Under the pieces are notes generated by a model. It saw only the letters and a list, made by a program, of their open reading frames with translations. It was not told the DNA's origin and made no database searches. The position numbers and the translations under genes were made by a program. Shown here in pieces: positions 22,886-34,130 of a stretch of DNA of 64,000 nt (its first letter is position 1; each line of letters starts with the position of its first letter). The DNA comes from Diorhabda sublineata (lineage: Eukaryota > Arthropoda > Insecta > Coleoptera > Chrysomelidae): positions 32,316,294 to 32,380,293 of the forward strand of contig NC_079474.1 of assembly GCF_026230105.1 (NCBI RefSeq), written 5' to 3'.

Positions 22886-23693
22886 TACACTTTCACGGTC
22901 ACCTGGTTTTTTGGCTCTAGAAAATCGAAAAATGGATGGATTTTAATGATCTTGGTCTCAAAATGTTCCATTTTACGGCGGATTTATAAAAAAAATTAGT
23001 AGAAATAGCTGGAATGAAAATTTCTCATAGTTTTACTGTTTTAAATCGTAAAAAAAAACGGTTTTGCAAAATAATCCTTTACAAAAAATTATCTCATTAT
23101 CAGATAAAGTTCTTATATTTTTTCTGTATTCTACATAAATTAATAAACAATTTAAAAAAAATCCAAAAAGAATGATTTTTTCAGTTTTTATAGCTTAAAA
23201 TGAAATCGAAGAAAAACAATCAATTTTCGTGAATAGTTTCGTACTATATTCTTCAATGTTAATAGTTTTTGGACCATTAAAAATCGAAAAATAGATAAAT
23301 TTTATAATTTTGGTCTCAAAATGTTCCATTTTACGACGAATTTATGAAAAACACGGGGGTAGTGGCTGAATTTGCGGTTTTTAATAGTTTTAAACCTTAA
23401 ATAGTAGAAAAACTTTTTTTTTTCAAAATATTAATTTTTTTATGTAAATTGCGAAAAAAAAAATATACGAACTTGATTCCACGACGTCAGAAACAGTTAC
23501 GAAGGATTTTATGTGGAAAGTAATTTTTTTTGCATTTAAAGTCATGAAACTGTAAAAAATATTTATTTTTTTTAATTTTCGTATTTTTTTTATAAATTCG
23601 CCGTAAAATGGAACATTTTGAGACCAAGATCATTAAAATCCATCCATTTTTCGATTTTCTAGAGCCAAAAAACCAGGTGACCGTGAAAGTGTA
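22886..23693. mobile_element. Young inverted-repeat (MITE-like) element, 808 bp
   Basis: The left arm begins TACACTTTCACGGTCACCTG at 22,886. The right arm is its reverse complement, ending at 23,693. Over about 100 bp the arms differ at about one position (GGCGGAT versus GGCGAAT), so the insertion is recent. The flanks are TATA-like on both sides (TA at 22,884-22,885 and 23,694-23,695), fitting a TA or TATA target duplication. A third, diverged copy of part of the arm lies inside at about 23,268-23,356 in left-arm orientation. There is no transposase. The open frame at 23,487-23,729 is only the right arm read on the minus strand. Confidence 0.88.
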
Positions 23694-25230
23694 TATTCTA
23701 TTTTGATGAAAAAACCTTACTTCATCCACAAAAACTCATTTAAATAAACACAGTAATTTCCACGTGGAAACGAATATTTGTTTTGTATACTTATTACTTG
23801 ATATTTTAGTTTAGGTTGGGAGGTTAAACCTTTAAACAGTAATTCCGTTGTACCATGACGAAAATTAATTTATTCAACTATTTAATTCATTTCATATGTT
23901 ATTTAGAATCTCCTCATTCTTTTTCGATTTTTATAAGCTCTCCAATTCTCTGATTTTTGTACTTATATTTATAACAATAATAGCCGCTTTCCATTCACTT
24001 TATTACATTTTCTTATAATTTTCTTCAGTAAGAAACTACTTACTAATGATTTTTTAATGAGATTTTCATCTTTTAATCACTCATCTGTTGTGAAATAATA
24101 AATATCAGTAAAAATACTCCGGAATGATTTTCAAATATAGCTTGATATCTAATTATATAGGTTATGGATCGATATTTTCCATGACATCTATGCGTAAGGA
24201 CAATTTCAATGAAATACGTATCGCACTCAATGAGACAATAGATTTTATTTTTATATTAAAAATCATTGTAATGATACAAATCTAATTAAAACTTATCGAT
24301 GTATTAAATTAAAATTAGATAGTACAAAACATTCATTTATTTATATAGAATTGTTTACGTTTATTGAAAAATGTTTATCGCGGAAATTTTCATTTATTCA
24401 TTTGCAAACTATAAAATACTTATTTTTATTGCAAGAATATCTCACCAAATAATTTTTTTATAACTTAAATAAAGGCCGCTTGACATGATGCAAGTCCAAG
24501 TTTTGAATTCATTATTTTTGAAATAACAAAATAAGCTTCATTAAAATGGATGTCATGTCATGGAATTTTACACATAATCTTTCGAAAGTTGGTACTTCGT
24601 AAACGTCATATGGCAATGCCATCTGTGTATCAATCACGCGACATACAGAGTGATGATATATAGGGAAGTATTTTCGATCATATTAATATCATATATTTGC
24701 TCCTACTGTATATATGTATATTAATACTATTCTTGTATTAATTGAAAACAAAACTTGCAAACGACTGACCTGCGAATATAATTTCGCCTAAACATTTATC
24801 TTAATGGGGTTTTAATGACGAAATAAATTAAGAACAAACCACATTTGAATAATTCGACTGCGAACTTAGATTAATGACTCGAATTGACAGTTATTTGGGT
24901 AAGCTTCAGTTCCTTTTTGGAGCTGCGCGACATCGATATTTCTTTTCCCACTGACCTAGAAACTTTTATTTTTAATTCATCACGAAACACAGCTTGAGGA
25001 ATATTATATTAAAATAGATGCAATGTCTGAATATGCTATATTCTGACAGGATAATATACAAAAATAATATTCAATTTGATAAATAATTTGCGATGATACT
25101 ATGGAAAATAAATGTCATGTTTGACTCGAAATGACACTACAAGGAAGCATTAAATGTAATGATCTTCGTATTATAGGGTGTAGATTTATTTTTGTTTCTT
25201 TTAATTGATTTAGAATTGTATAAAATAAAT
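23694..25230. other. AT-rich stretch, nothing recognised
   Basis: No coding motif or internal repeat. CATACAGAGTGATGATATAT near 24,645 is faintly like the ACAGGGTGT ends at 11.1 kb. Confidence 0.35.
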
Positions 25231-25470
25231 ACAAAGTTTCCGGCAGTGATGGCGATTGTTTTTTGGGAAAGTCATGAGATTATATTCATCGAATACCTTC
25301 AAAAATTGCCAAAAAACGACCGTATTTTCTTGTTTCCTAACCTCAAAGTTTCACTCGCAGGCGGTAACTATTATTCTGAAGGGGCAAAAATGTTTCATAT
25401 TGTGACGAGCCGTATATCATTTCATCAAATTGTCTCAACTTGAAGCAAGAATGGATGACTTTGATTTATT
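25231..25470 (+). mobile_element. mariner transposase with internal deletion
   Basis: One open frame (to a stop at 25,441) reads VMAIVFWESHEIIFIEYLQK, then directly FLFPNLKVSLAGGNYYS. In a complete mariner these two blocks are separated by roughly 75 residues that include QDNAPAHTS and YSPDLAP; that part, with two of the catalytic Asp residues, is missing. The junction lies near 25,305-25,325. The frame across it is open, so this is an internally deleted derivative and not random decay. Confidence 0.8.
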
Positions 25471-26039
25471 AAGATATCGTACATTTCTATAAGAAGGGAA
25501 TTTTGAATTGTGTATGTTCCTAAAATATGAATGAAGTTATTGAACTTACCAAATTATTTCACTAAGTTTTTCTATCGAATATCGATTTAAAACAAGCACG
25601 TGTCATGTAAAATCATTGTAGCAACGTTACTTCTACTTATTAAATTCTTTGTTAACTTTATCTACTTTTCGTGATAATGTTCATATCTTGATAATATCAG
25701 CTTAGCATTATCATTTTACTTTTACATTGAAAATGTATGAATAAGACGCAAATTTATCGGTCACCTGTTTTTTTAGGTACTTTTGATAGAAATTGCTTTA
25801 TAAACGTTCAAATTATCAAAAATCTTTTTACAGACAAAGATGTGATATTTTAGAAGGTATTAATCAAAATCGCTTGACGTCGTCGTTTGACATTATGAAA
25901 GATTCTATTGCATTACAACTGACACTAACCAAAGCTACAACTAAACTTACAACCCCATACAATTAAAAATAAAGTGGATAAATCGAAGTAGATTCACCAT
26001 TGAAGTTCCATAAAAGTATAGAGTGTCACCCTTCTATTG
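25471..26039. other. No gene seen
   Basis: AT-rich sequence without motif. The last 100 bases may be flanking sequence of the next mariner copy. Confidence 0.35.
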
Positions 26040-26480
26040 CGATGTCTACTGTGTTTGTATACAAACCAGTGTAGCCGTGGTCTTCATTTGTATTCATGCG
26101 ATTGTTGTATCTAAAGGAATTGACAAAAAATTTATGCAGCAAATTTTACATGAACATTTAAACATGCGAAAAGTTTGTGCAAAGCTTGGCCGTCGTCAAG
26201 CAATCACCACGATAATGCGTTCTCATATTTCAGCATAATTCTGACTTATTTTGGAGCAAAACAAAAAACGATGGTCGTCACTAAGTCTTCGTATTCGCCA
26301 GATTTAGATCACTGTGCCTTTTGTCTGTCTACGAAACTCATAAATTAGTTTAGGACAACAATGAGTTCATAAAAAATATTCGCAAAGGTACTGAAGGTTA
26401 TCCCAACGGAAAATTGTATAAATAAGCATTGGCATGCTTGTATTGGCTTATTTTGAAGGAATTATAAAAATTTGCATTCA
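26040..26480 (+). mobile_element. mariner transposase with internal deletion (second lineage)
   Basis: The 5' part has ACAAACCAGTGTAGCCGTGG, also present ahead of the mariner start at 48,371, so these two share a lineage. The coding pieces are QQILHEHLNMRKVCAKL (second helix-turn-helix), then after a deletion NHHDNAFSY (second catalytic block) and MVVTKSSYSPDLDHCAFCL (third block), followed by a decayed C-terminus. The first catalytic Asp region is gone. The open frame 26,023-26,238 covers only the first piece. Confidence 0.8.
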
Positions 26481-29190
26481 AATTATTTAATTTTTTGTCT
26501 CTCTGAGTTAAATTTTATCCAATAGCAGGAAAAATAACAACAATCATTATTAATTACACCAAGAAATCATCATACGATGATTTTGTATCAACAAATAAGC
26601 AATTTCGAGTTTTCGATCTTTTCATAACGTTCAAATTAGAGTTTAAACATTTGGTGCATGAAAATATTATATCGCAAAATTATTTACTGCATCTGTATAT
26701 GATTATTGGTCGGAAAAACTACTAACATTACTAACTTTAAAATCAATAAAATTGTTAATAGTTATTGTAAAAATCATTGTAATTGTACCATTACTTGCCC
26801 ACCTTTTTTTGTATTCTTCATCTACGTGTCACATCAAAAACAATGCAGAAGAACTTTCAGGATTTATGTTTCACAAACATATAATACGTGTAGCTCTATT
26901 TAACTAAAAATGTTCTTGAATACTTAAATTTGCTCGAAGTGATGTTTGTCCAATGTTTAGTTATTTCTCATTATATCCAGATTATCGTCGAAGGTAGCAA
27001 TATATTTTTTGGAATATAAAAAAAGTATATTCGATAAAGAAATATTCGATATAAAGCGATTTTATGAATTGAAACCCAGAATAAAACGAGATTTTCTGTA
27101 ATATCTGTAATATAATATTATAAAACAGATATTATACCGTTATACCCTTTACTCGACTTTTTTTTTGTCTTTGACAAACATATCAATTTCCTTCAACGAA
27201 ATTGAAAAGAAGAAGAAACGAATTTTAAAAGTTTCGTAATGTATTTCCTTTCAAAGAGAACTCCGATGCAGTTTCGATGTTGAACTTTTTCTAAAAAGGT
27301 TTAGATTGACTGTAGTGGTATTTCAATAGCCGGAAAGAATTATTGTTGTGTGTTAATGGTAACTTTCATTATTACAAACGTCAAAGTAAGTGAAATATAT
27401 TGGGAAATCTGCGAGGTTTATTAATTATTCAATAATTAGAAGATAGGCTAGACGTGATTCAGTGCACGAGAAAGAATTTGTTGACGTAGTTATAAAGAAC
27501 GAGGCGAAACTTAGTTTGTGTATATACCTCGTATAATTTTAACCTCCAAATTCCTTAAAAATCATAGAAAAATATATTTGCAATTATAAAATTCGTCATT
27601 TATCTTGCCACACGTGCGAGTTTTTGTTTTTAAAACAGCTTAAAAGTAAATGGTATTTTTTATTCAGTTAGTTGTATATTTTTTGCATTTCAAGTTATTT
27701 ACGTTTGATATGCGGCAATTTAACACGCGAGAACCGAATGAAAAGGCAGGTCATAAGCGTTCAATACGTAAAAAATGTAAATTACATTATGTTGATATTC
27801 AGTATTTTTTTTTTCGTTTTTGTTCTACATAATTCGGTGGCAATAAAGATAATACCCTTGCTATTAGTCCAGTGAACAACGGTAAATATATGGTATCACC
27901 TCAGAATTTCATCAAGACGCGTGGATTTGGAATTAAGTTCTATTTACCCTTAATATCGGAATCTACCCTATGCCAATATGTGCAAATTATTGTAAGAGAT
28001 AAAAACTACCCCTTATTGTAAAAATTCAATGAAAGTTAAAGCAGTTAGAAACTTGTGTAGTTGCAAAATAAAGATCGCACGATATTTTAGGATACTATTT
28101 CTGTTTATTAACCCCTAATTAATGTATTTGAACCCATATTATATTCGTGTCTCCTTCAACCAAAGCAGATGTTGACAGTGCCATACCGTTTTTTTTTCAC
28201 CATGTGTATACATACAATTTTACTCAAAAATTTATTTACTTTTTTAAAAGGGAAACGTTCAAAAGGTTCCAAAACGATATAAAAAAAACAAAATTTTTAT
28301 AAAGAAAAATCAAACTTTTTGTTTTCTAGCAGTTTAACATATTTTTTGAGTTATTTTTAATACTAAACAATTTAAAAAAAAAATACTTTCTCAATTGGGA
28401 CCTTATTTTTTTTTCAGAAACATCCCTCTAAACCATTCAAACTTCATTATTATTTGTATGTATGCTTTTTTTGTAACAAAAATTCAAAATTTCAATCACG
28501 AATAAGTCAAAAAGTATTGATTTTATGAAAAAAATTCATAGAGTAAAATCACCGCCTCCTAGTTGTGGTAGTATTCATCCTCAGAGCAAAAGCGACCTAG
28601 GGTAGACCTTGAATTTGAAGGTTAGGGTGTTAAAATTTAATGGAAAGTTACACTAACATTTTTGATATGTATGTATGAAAATAATAACCATGTCGGGAGA
28701 ATTAGGTGATTTCCGGAAAAAATGGAATTAATCGAATAATTTTGTGAATTGTTGTTTTTTTATTGGATTTAAAGACCGTCCGACATCATTGATCTACGTC
28801 GTTCAAATTCAACATTCAACCATTGAATAATAAAGTATATAAATAGTTAAATGCGAACCTTGTAAGCTGTTTTGCACCTGTTCTAAATAAAATATCAAGG
28901 TTTCGATTATTGGCTGTATAAACAAAAATTCACTTTGATACGATATGCTCGGAAAGGTCGATTAGCATTTCCAATTTTTCACATACAACAATAATGCCAT
29001 TTTTTATGATATATATGTATAGGGTTTATAAATTATAAAGTTATAAGTTCATAGTTTCACATATTTATAAATAAATATTTTAAAAACACTCAGTTTTATG
29101 ATTTGTTTTATTATTTACATTAGTTTCACCTGTATGGGTTGGTTTGTTTGTAACTCTCCTTTGGACTAAGAATAAATAACTAATTTAATA
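26481..29190. other. Long AT-rich stretch without recognised genes
   Basis: Several open frames (26,706-26,903; 27,650-27,832; 27,672-27,875, plus) have no motif, and the last two overlap in different frames. A GC-richer patch near 28,550-28,640 shows no clear coding or RNA structure. I see no tandem or inverted repeat. Confidence 0.35.
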
Positions 29191-29198
29191 AAAATTTC

Positions 29199-29285
29199 GT
29201 TCGACAGAGGATTCGAACCTTCGAATTCCGTGTTGGAAATCAAGGATTTCGGCAAATTCATCAACTACACCGTTACGGCTCGACA
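29199..29285 (-). repeat. tRNA-like head, probable SINE
   Basis: The minus strand contains GGTTCGAATCC, a B-box of the RNA polymerase III promoter, about 55 bases downstream of an A-box-like GTAACGGTGTAGTTGATGA. The spacing and the segment AAATCCTTGATTTCC between them resemble a tRNA anticodon region, but the arms do not fold into a clean cloverleaf and the acceptor ends do not pair. A tRNA-derived SINE or tRNA pseudogene fits better than a functional tRNA. Confidence 0.5.
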
Positions 29286-29419
29286 CAAGTTTCGACGAGA
29301 TGTATCAATTTAGAAATTAAAAAGTGACGAATAAGCTTCTAAACTCTATTTTGAGTAAATCGGTTCTTATGTTATTTGATATGAACATATTGAACTACTA
29401 ATAGAATTAAGGAAAAGTA

Positions 29420-30020
29420 AAGAAGATTCAGCGAGCAGTATTGCACATTGAAAAAGTACAGAAATACAAATATCTAGGGACTTGGATTAATTCGAGAAAT
29501 GACAGCACTGAAGAGATAAAAGTAAGAATTGAAATTGCTCGCAGTACATTTTATAAAATGAAAAACTTCTTTCGATGTAAAAACTTGAATAACGAATTGA
29601 ATAAGAGAAAGATGAAATATTATATATACTCGATCTTTCTGTACGAAGACAGCTACTTTAAACAATGTAATAATGAAAAAATTGGAAGCCTTTGAAATGT
29701 GGATATTGAGAAGAATACTACGAATATCGTGGACAGATAGAATCGCAAATGAAGAAGTTTCACGCAAAATGGGAACACAAAGAGAATGATTGACTACCAT
29801 AAAAGCTCGCCAATTAGAGTACTTCGGTTATGTAACGAGAGGACGACGATACGAATTCCAGAGATTGATTATGAAGGGAAAGATCGATGGAAACTGTGAA
29901 ACTTAAGGGTGTGGTTTAACTGTAAATCAAAACAATTGTTTAGAGCAGCTGTTAATGAAATAAAAATAGTAATGATGGTCGCAACCTTCGTTTGAAGATG
30001 GCACTTTAAAAAGAAGAAGA
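29420..30020 (+). mobile_element. Non-LTR retrotransposon 3' end (ORF2 C-terminus)
   Basis: The frame reads HIEKVQKYKYLGTWINSR, then EIKVRIEIARSTFYKMKNFF, and in shifted frame KKLEAFEMWILRRILRISWT, IANEEVSRKM, ARQLEYFGYVTRG, RLIMKGKIDG and finally a decayed MMVATFVxRW. This is the region after the reverse-transcriptase catalytic core in jockey/R1/CR1-type LINEs (FKYLGxxI, FxxMKxxL, AFExWxxRRILRISWTD, LxYFGHVxR, GKIxGxRxxGR). A GAAGAAGAAG tract at the end marks the 3' tail. At least two frameshifts are present, near 29,680 and after 29,880. Confidence 0.85.
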
Positions 30021-31075
30021 AGTGTTATCGAGATTGCTCAATATAATTAATTAATTCTATTAATTCATAGTTTTCTGTTCAATTGATAAATTAAATTCAT
30101 CCGTTATGTGTGAATTATTATTTTGGCACTTTAGTAAAAATTAATAATCAATCTATTTCGATTTTTAAATTTTCTGGAATTAAAAAAATATTTTATTTGA
30201 GAAATTAATAAAATTTCGGATTTAATTTTTGCAGTTTACTTTAATCAATCAATGAATCTTAAAAAAATGTTATAATTTATCGATTGCACCAATTAAATGT
30301 AATTTAAACGAAAACTATTTTTGATTTTAATAAACTTGAAACAGCGCTGCCACCTACAGTCTGTTTCACAAAACCTTTTATAGGTCCGCAATTGACAATT
30401 CAAAAAGTCAGACGTGTTTACCTGCGGAAAAATTGATGTAATATGATTATGAGTCACCCTTAGTGCAAAATTTGTAGAAAAAAACAAATAGATATAAATT
30501 TATAATTTTTGGATTATATAACATATAATAAAAAAATAAAATATATAAACTATTAGTTAAAGTAAAATTTGGGGGACAAGCATACATTAATAAACAAATA
30601 TTTTAATTCTTTCTTTGGTATTTGCCATTTTTACTTGAATCACATATAATATAATGTGTCGACATCATCTGAAGTTCAATTAAGCTTAGTGGGTATTAAA
30701 AATTAATTAAATTATTCTTCGTAACGAAAAATTTCGTTTGTTTGCGTTGTTCGAAGTAATTAACGTAAATGTGCTTGTAGGGGCTAGTTCACATGCCAAT
30801 TGGAAAGATTGTCTACTCAGAGAACTTAATTAGTGAAATTAAAACAATTATTTGTAGTTAATTTCTTTCGTTTGCTATTATATAGTCGAATTAAGAGACG
30901 TTATCATAGGTTTTTTTGGACTATATGTATGTGGTTGTTTTTTTCGTAATATGTCTGAAATATCTGAATGAATCTGTACGCCCATTTCCTCCCCATTATG
31001 TCAAAAAATTTTAGAAATTGAAGCTATCGCGATGTTTGTTTGAATCTCCTAAAGACTCAAGGGAAGTCACCATTC
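30021..31075. other. AT-rich stretch, nothing recognised
   Basis: The minus-strand frame 30,293-30,487 has no known motif. The phrase AGCGCTGCCACCTACAG near 30,345 is the only GC-richer island. Confidence 0.35.
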
Positions 31076-31079
31076 AATT

Positions 31080-31770
31080 CTACTGTATGGGGAGGAGGTC
31101 TGTCTGGTCAGAAGCCCTGCGAATAAAGAAACACTGCAAAGCGATGGTATAGAGACAAGGTGCTCTGAGAATCGCCAGCTCCTACCGGACTATCTCTGCA
31201 CAGGCTGTCCTAGTGGTGGCGAGACCACCAACTCAGATATAACCCGACAGGATGCGGCAACCATTGCACTAGAGCAATACAGATGTGGCAACAAAGGTTG
31301 TTTGAAGAAAAATCAGGTAAATGGACGCGACGATTAATAAAAAAGACCTTAGATTGTGGATTGAAAGGAAGTTTGGAGATGTGAACTTCTACATTATCCA
31401 GTTTCTTACAGGACACGTTACTTCCGACGGTATCTCCACAAAATGGAGAAACTACAAACACCTATGTGTTGCTGAACATACATTCTTGGAGTTTAACCAC
31501 TGGAGAAGTTTGAGAAATAAAGTAGAGAAGACTATCAGCAGCATAAATGTGGCACAAGGTAGGTTGGCACCTACACAGAAAGTATTCTTAAGCAAAATAA
31601 TGTAGACGGTTGCCTGATATGACGATATCATAGAAACGTAACAAACGGAATAACATCTATCAATCAGAAATAATATCAGAATAATTCTTGGTTGGACGGA
31701 GATGACAGAGGATGGCGGTTTAGTAGCTAGGCTGCGGGAGTCCCACATATCCATCAGCTCTTCTGGTGGT
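31080..31770 (+). mobile_element. R1-clade-like non-LTR retrotransposon, ORF2 C-terminus
   Basis: The order of readable blocks is VWSEALRIKKHCKAMV (31,102 on), GALRIASSYRTISAQAVLVV, then after a decayed part DLRLWIERKFGDVNFYIIQF (31,348 on), LTGHVTSDGISTKW, and CVAEHTFLEFNHWRSLRNKV. This matches the R1-type C-terminus (GALRVxSAYRTVSxxAxxVIAGxxP, WIxRxHGEVNFYLTQFLSGHG) and the following Cys/His-rich AEHTxFxC region, here with some Cys lost (AEHTFLEF). The frame 31,321-31,605 is the intact part. Confidence 0.85.
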
Positions 31771-31789
31771 AACAGGAAGTAGAGCGGTC

Positions 31790-32120
31790 CATGAGTTCAT
31801 TTCCACGTACTTTTTAGAACGTCCGACTTAAGTTTCTATATCACTATAAAACGATGATGCATATTTAGAGTAAAAAGGTTTGATTCATGGTATTGGTTAA
31901 ATCTTTCAACCCTCAACTCGGTCTCCAGCTTTGCGAGAAAAAAAAAATAATCGGTCGGGACAAGATCAGGGCTATATGGTGGGTGTGATATTTTCCTAAC
32001 AACTTACTGAGTTGTCGTTCGAGGTCTACTATAATAAAATGTATAGAAGCAGTAAGTTGACACTTTATGTAAAACTTGTTCAAACTGATTCTATTCACTA
32101 TTTATCCTCATGGCGGTTTT
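31790..32120 (-). mobile_element. mariner transposase relic
   Basis: On the minus strand about 31,995-31,920 reads KISHPPYSPDLVPTDYFFFL followed by AKLETEL, the third catalytic block of mariner (HPPYSPDLxPxDYxLF). Weaker pieces upstream (LSKLLGK) and downstream (FYSDIETxVGRSKKYVE, like the FYxxGIxKLxxRWxKCxExxGxY end) are in other frames. The N-terminal two thirds are not readable. Confidence 0.7.
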
Positions 32121-32780
32121 TCACTGTTACCTAATCAGGAACACACATCTGGCTATAGTAAAATGAAGTCTTAGAGAATCGTCGACTGGTGGATAGCGTG
32201 GAGAATCAGTATCAATCCGAAGATTGATACTGATACTCAGAAAGATAGTAATATTAAAAAAATGATTAATGATCTTTTGATTAGAAATATTTTAATAAGA
32301 CATAATAACAAATAGGGCTTCACTCGACACGAGATTGGAGAAAACTCGAAAACATTCGATTCGCTTACGTTGAATTGAGAAAACTCTCGTTAAAATTTCG
32401 GTTTCGTTTCGTCAGTACTAGATTTTTTCTCAGTATCTCTTGTTAGATGAAACAAATTTCTAAATTGTAAATAACGAAATGATCAAAAAAAAGTATGAAG
32501 TTAGGAAACAAATAAGTTAATTGAAGCGAAATGAATAATGACATTTCTAAACTCGTGTCCAGTCGCTTAAACCGCGGACGTTAAACTGTACTATTCATAA
32601 CCTAAAAACTGTGTTGAATAATTTGAAGAGAAAAGAATTAGTTGATTGGGTTTTTCATGCACCATCCCATTGTTTTTAAAAAATAGAACGTACCCATGTT
32701 GTGTAGGCGGTTCATATGAACTAGACTTATTCTCTGACATTTATTTGTCATAATATAAACAAAAATTTACAATTTTTCTA
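32121..32780. other. AT-rich stretch, nothing recognised
   Basis: No motif seen. The short inverted repeat ATCAGTATCAATCCGAAG / ATTGATACTGATA near 32,207-32,236 is the only structure. Confidence 0.35.
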
Positions 32781-32784
32781 GTTA

Positions 32785-33500
32785 ATTCCCCACAAATTGT
32801 TGCCACTTCTCCGGAAGCTTCTTTATTCCGGTATCGAAGAATTCCTTGAGCAACTCGAACATCATGTGCGCACCTGTTCATCGGTTAGGTTAGGTTAAGT
32901 TAGGTTGGGTGTTGACTTTTTGATATACAAGAGTTTCTTTCAGTGCTCCAAATATATGATACCTGCAGGGTGTTGAGTATGGACTATGAGGGGAGTTTCA
33001 CGTGTGTTTTCAGATGATTAGAGTAGTACGCAGCATTTATGCGTAGTTAATCAACGTATAGAAATCCCCGTGGGTCCCGGAATATAGTGCGCATAATCTG
33101 GTTATATTCGCTTTGACTGGCGTCCTTTCCTCTAATCTTTGAACGACACCTTGCTTTTGGGAGTATAATAGTGTACCCATGTTTCATCTGTAGTGGAAAT
33201 CCGCGTTAAAAACCGTCCCTCTCTGCCTCGTTGCGTCAGCAAGTGACGACAAACCAAACCGCATGAATTTTTGCTTAAGTTTGGTTATTTTGCTCGTTAT
33301 CGTTGGTTTCGCGACCGTCTTTGAAGGCTTTGGCTCATTTTAATACAGCAAACCTACTCAGGTACTAACTACCGAATTTATTTCGTAAACGCGTAAGAAT
33401 TTCCATGTTTTAACGACTACAAACTAAAAAAACGGATGACAATACGTTGCGCAATGGCTGTCGGCTCTTGACGTTCACTCATGGTCGTGGCACGCGTTTG
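32785..33500 (-). mobile_element. mariner transposase relic, interrupted
   Basis: Read on the minus strand from about 33,480: MSERQEPTAIAQRIVI, WFxAFKDGRETNDNEQ (helix-turn-helix region), DETWVHYYTPKSK (first catalytic Asp), IFRDPRGFLYVD and INAAYYSNHLK, then a break, then LLKEFFDTGIKKLPEKWQQF at 32,860-32,795 (C-terminus). The segment with the second and third catalytic residues is gone; in its place is about 130 bp containing the TTAGG-like run at 32,883-32,910. Stops and frameshifts are frequent. This copy is a different lineage from the 485-995 copy (HYYTPKSK versus HHFTPEIK types). Confidence 0.85.
32883..32910 (+). repeat. Short (TTAGG)n-like run
   Basis: GGTTAGGTTAGGTTAAGTTAGGTTGGG contains three TTAGG units and two one-base variants. 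TTAGG is the ancestral insect telomere repeat. So short a run may be an interstitial telomere-like insertion or simple-sequence chance. It sits exactly where the mariner relic has lost its catalytic middle. Confidence 0.6.
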
Positions 33501-33960
33501 AAACGTAATTTCGCGGCGAAAATTACGTCACACTGTTAGCAAGGGACCTAACTAACATACAATTAAGCCGCGATTTTCAAAACATACGAGAAGCGTCATC
33601 TACAGCGTTTATCTCGTGAATTCCATAATTGTAAAATATTGTAGAGCAATTTAAATGTCGTTCAAATTAGAAGTTTGCTCTGTGCCAAAAATCAGTTTTT
33701 AGTAGTGGTTGAATTTTTGATTACCAATAAAAAGATTAGTTAATAAAAAAGTAAGTGGGTTCTAACAATAACTTTTATTACTAAAGCGTTTTCATAGGCG
33801 GATTGACGAGGAATTCATATCGGAATTGTTTATAATATTCGTGGTAAGATCTTTTATTAGTAAAATTGAACCGGATATCATAAAGATATAAATGATTAAA
33901 ACAAGCGATAGAATTGACTTAACTTAATTATTTGACTAAAACAGAAGATATAATCTAACT
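33501..33960. other. No gene seen
   Basis: A locally GC-richer patch near 33,500-33,600 (GCGGCGAAAATTACGTCACA) may be the end of the mariner relic beyond its start codon. No inverted terminal repeat could be matched. Confidence 0.35.
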
Positions 33961-33964
33961 ATTT

Positions 33965-34130
33965 ATTATTTCTTCTTCTTTCTTACTAGAGCCCGCTGCG
34001 GGTCTCGACTTTCCTACCCAGTGGCTCCTGTCCGGAGCTGCCTTCTTCCATTTGCGATTACAAGTACTTCCCGCCCACCTTTCCGAGGTCTTACAACGGC
34101 TTACGCTTTCCAAACATTTTTTTATTATTA
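33965..34130 (-). mobile_element. Non-LTR retrotransposon extreme 3' end
   Basis: On the minus strand the frame reads RWAGSTCNRKWKKAAPDRSH followed by WVGKSRPAAG and GSSKKEEE from a GAAGAAG tail. This matches the last residues of many insect LINE ORF2 proteins (RVAGxxWxxxAxDRxxWRxxxEAY) followed by a simple tail. Only the final 45 or so codons are present, as expected for a severely 5'-truncated insertion. Confidence 0.65.

Noticed and set aside
23487..23729. 80-codon minus-strand frame
   Set aside because: It is the right arm of the inverted-repeat element read through; the same sequence in the left arm is not coding.
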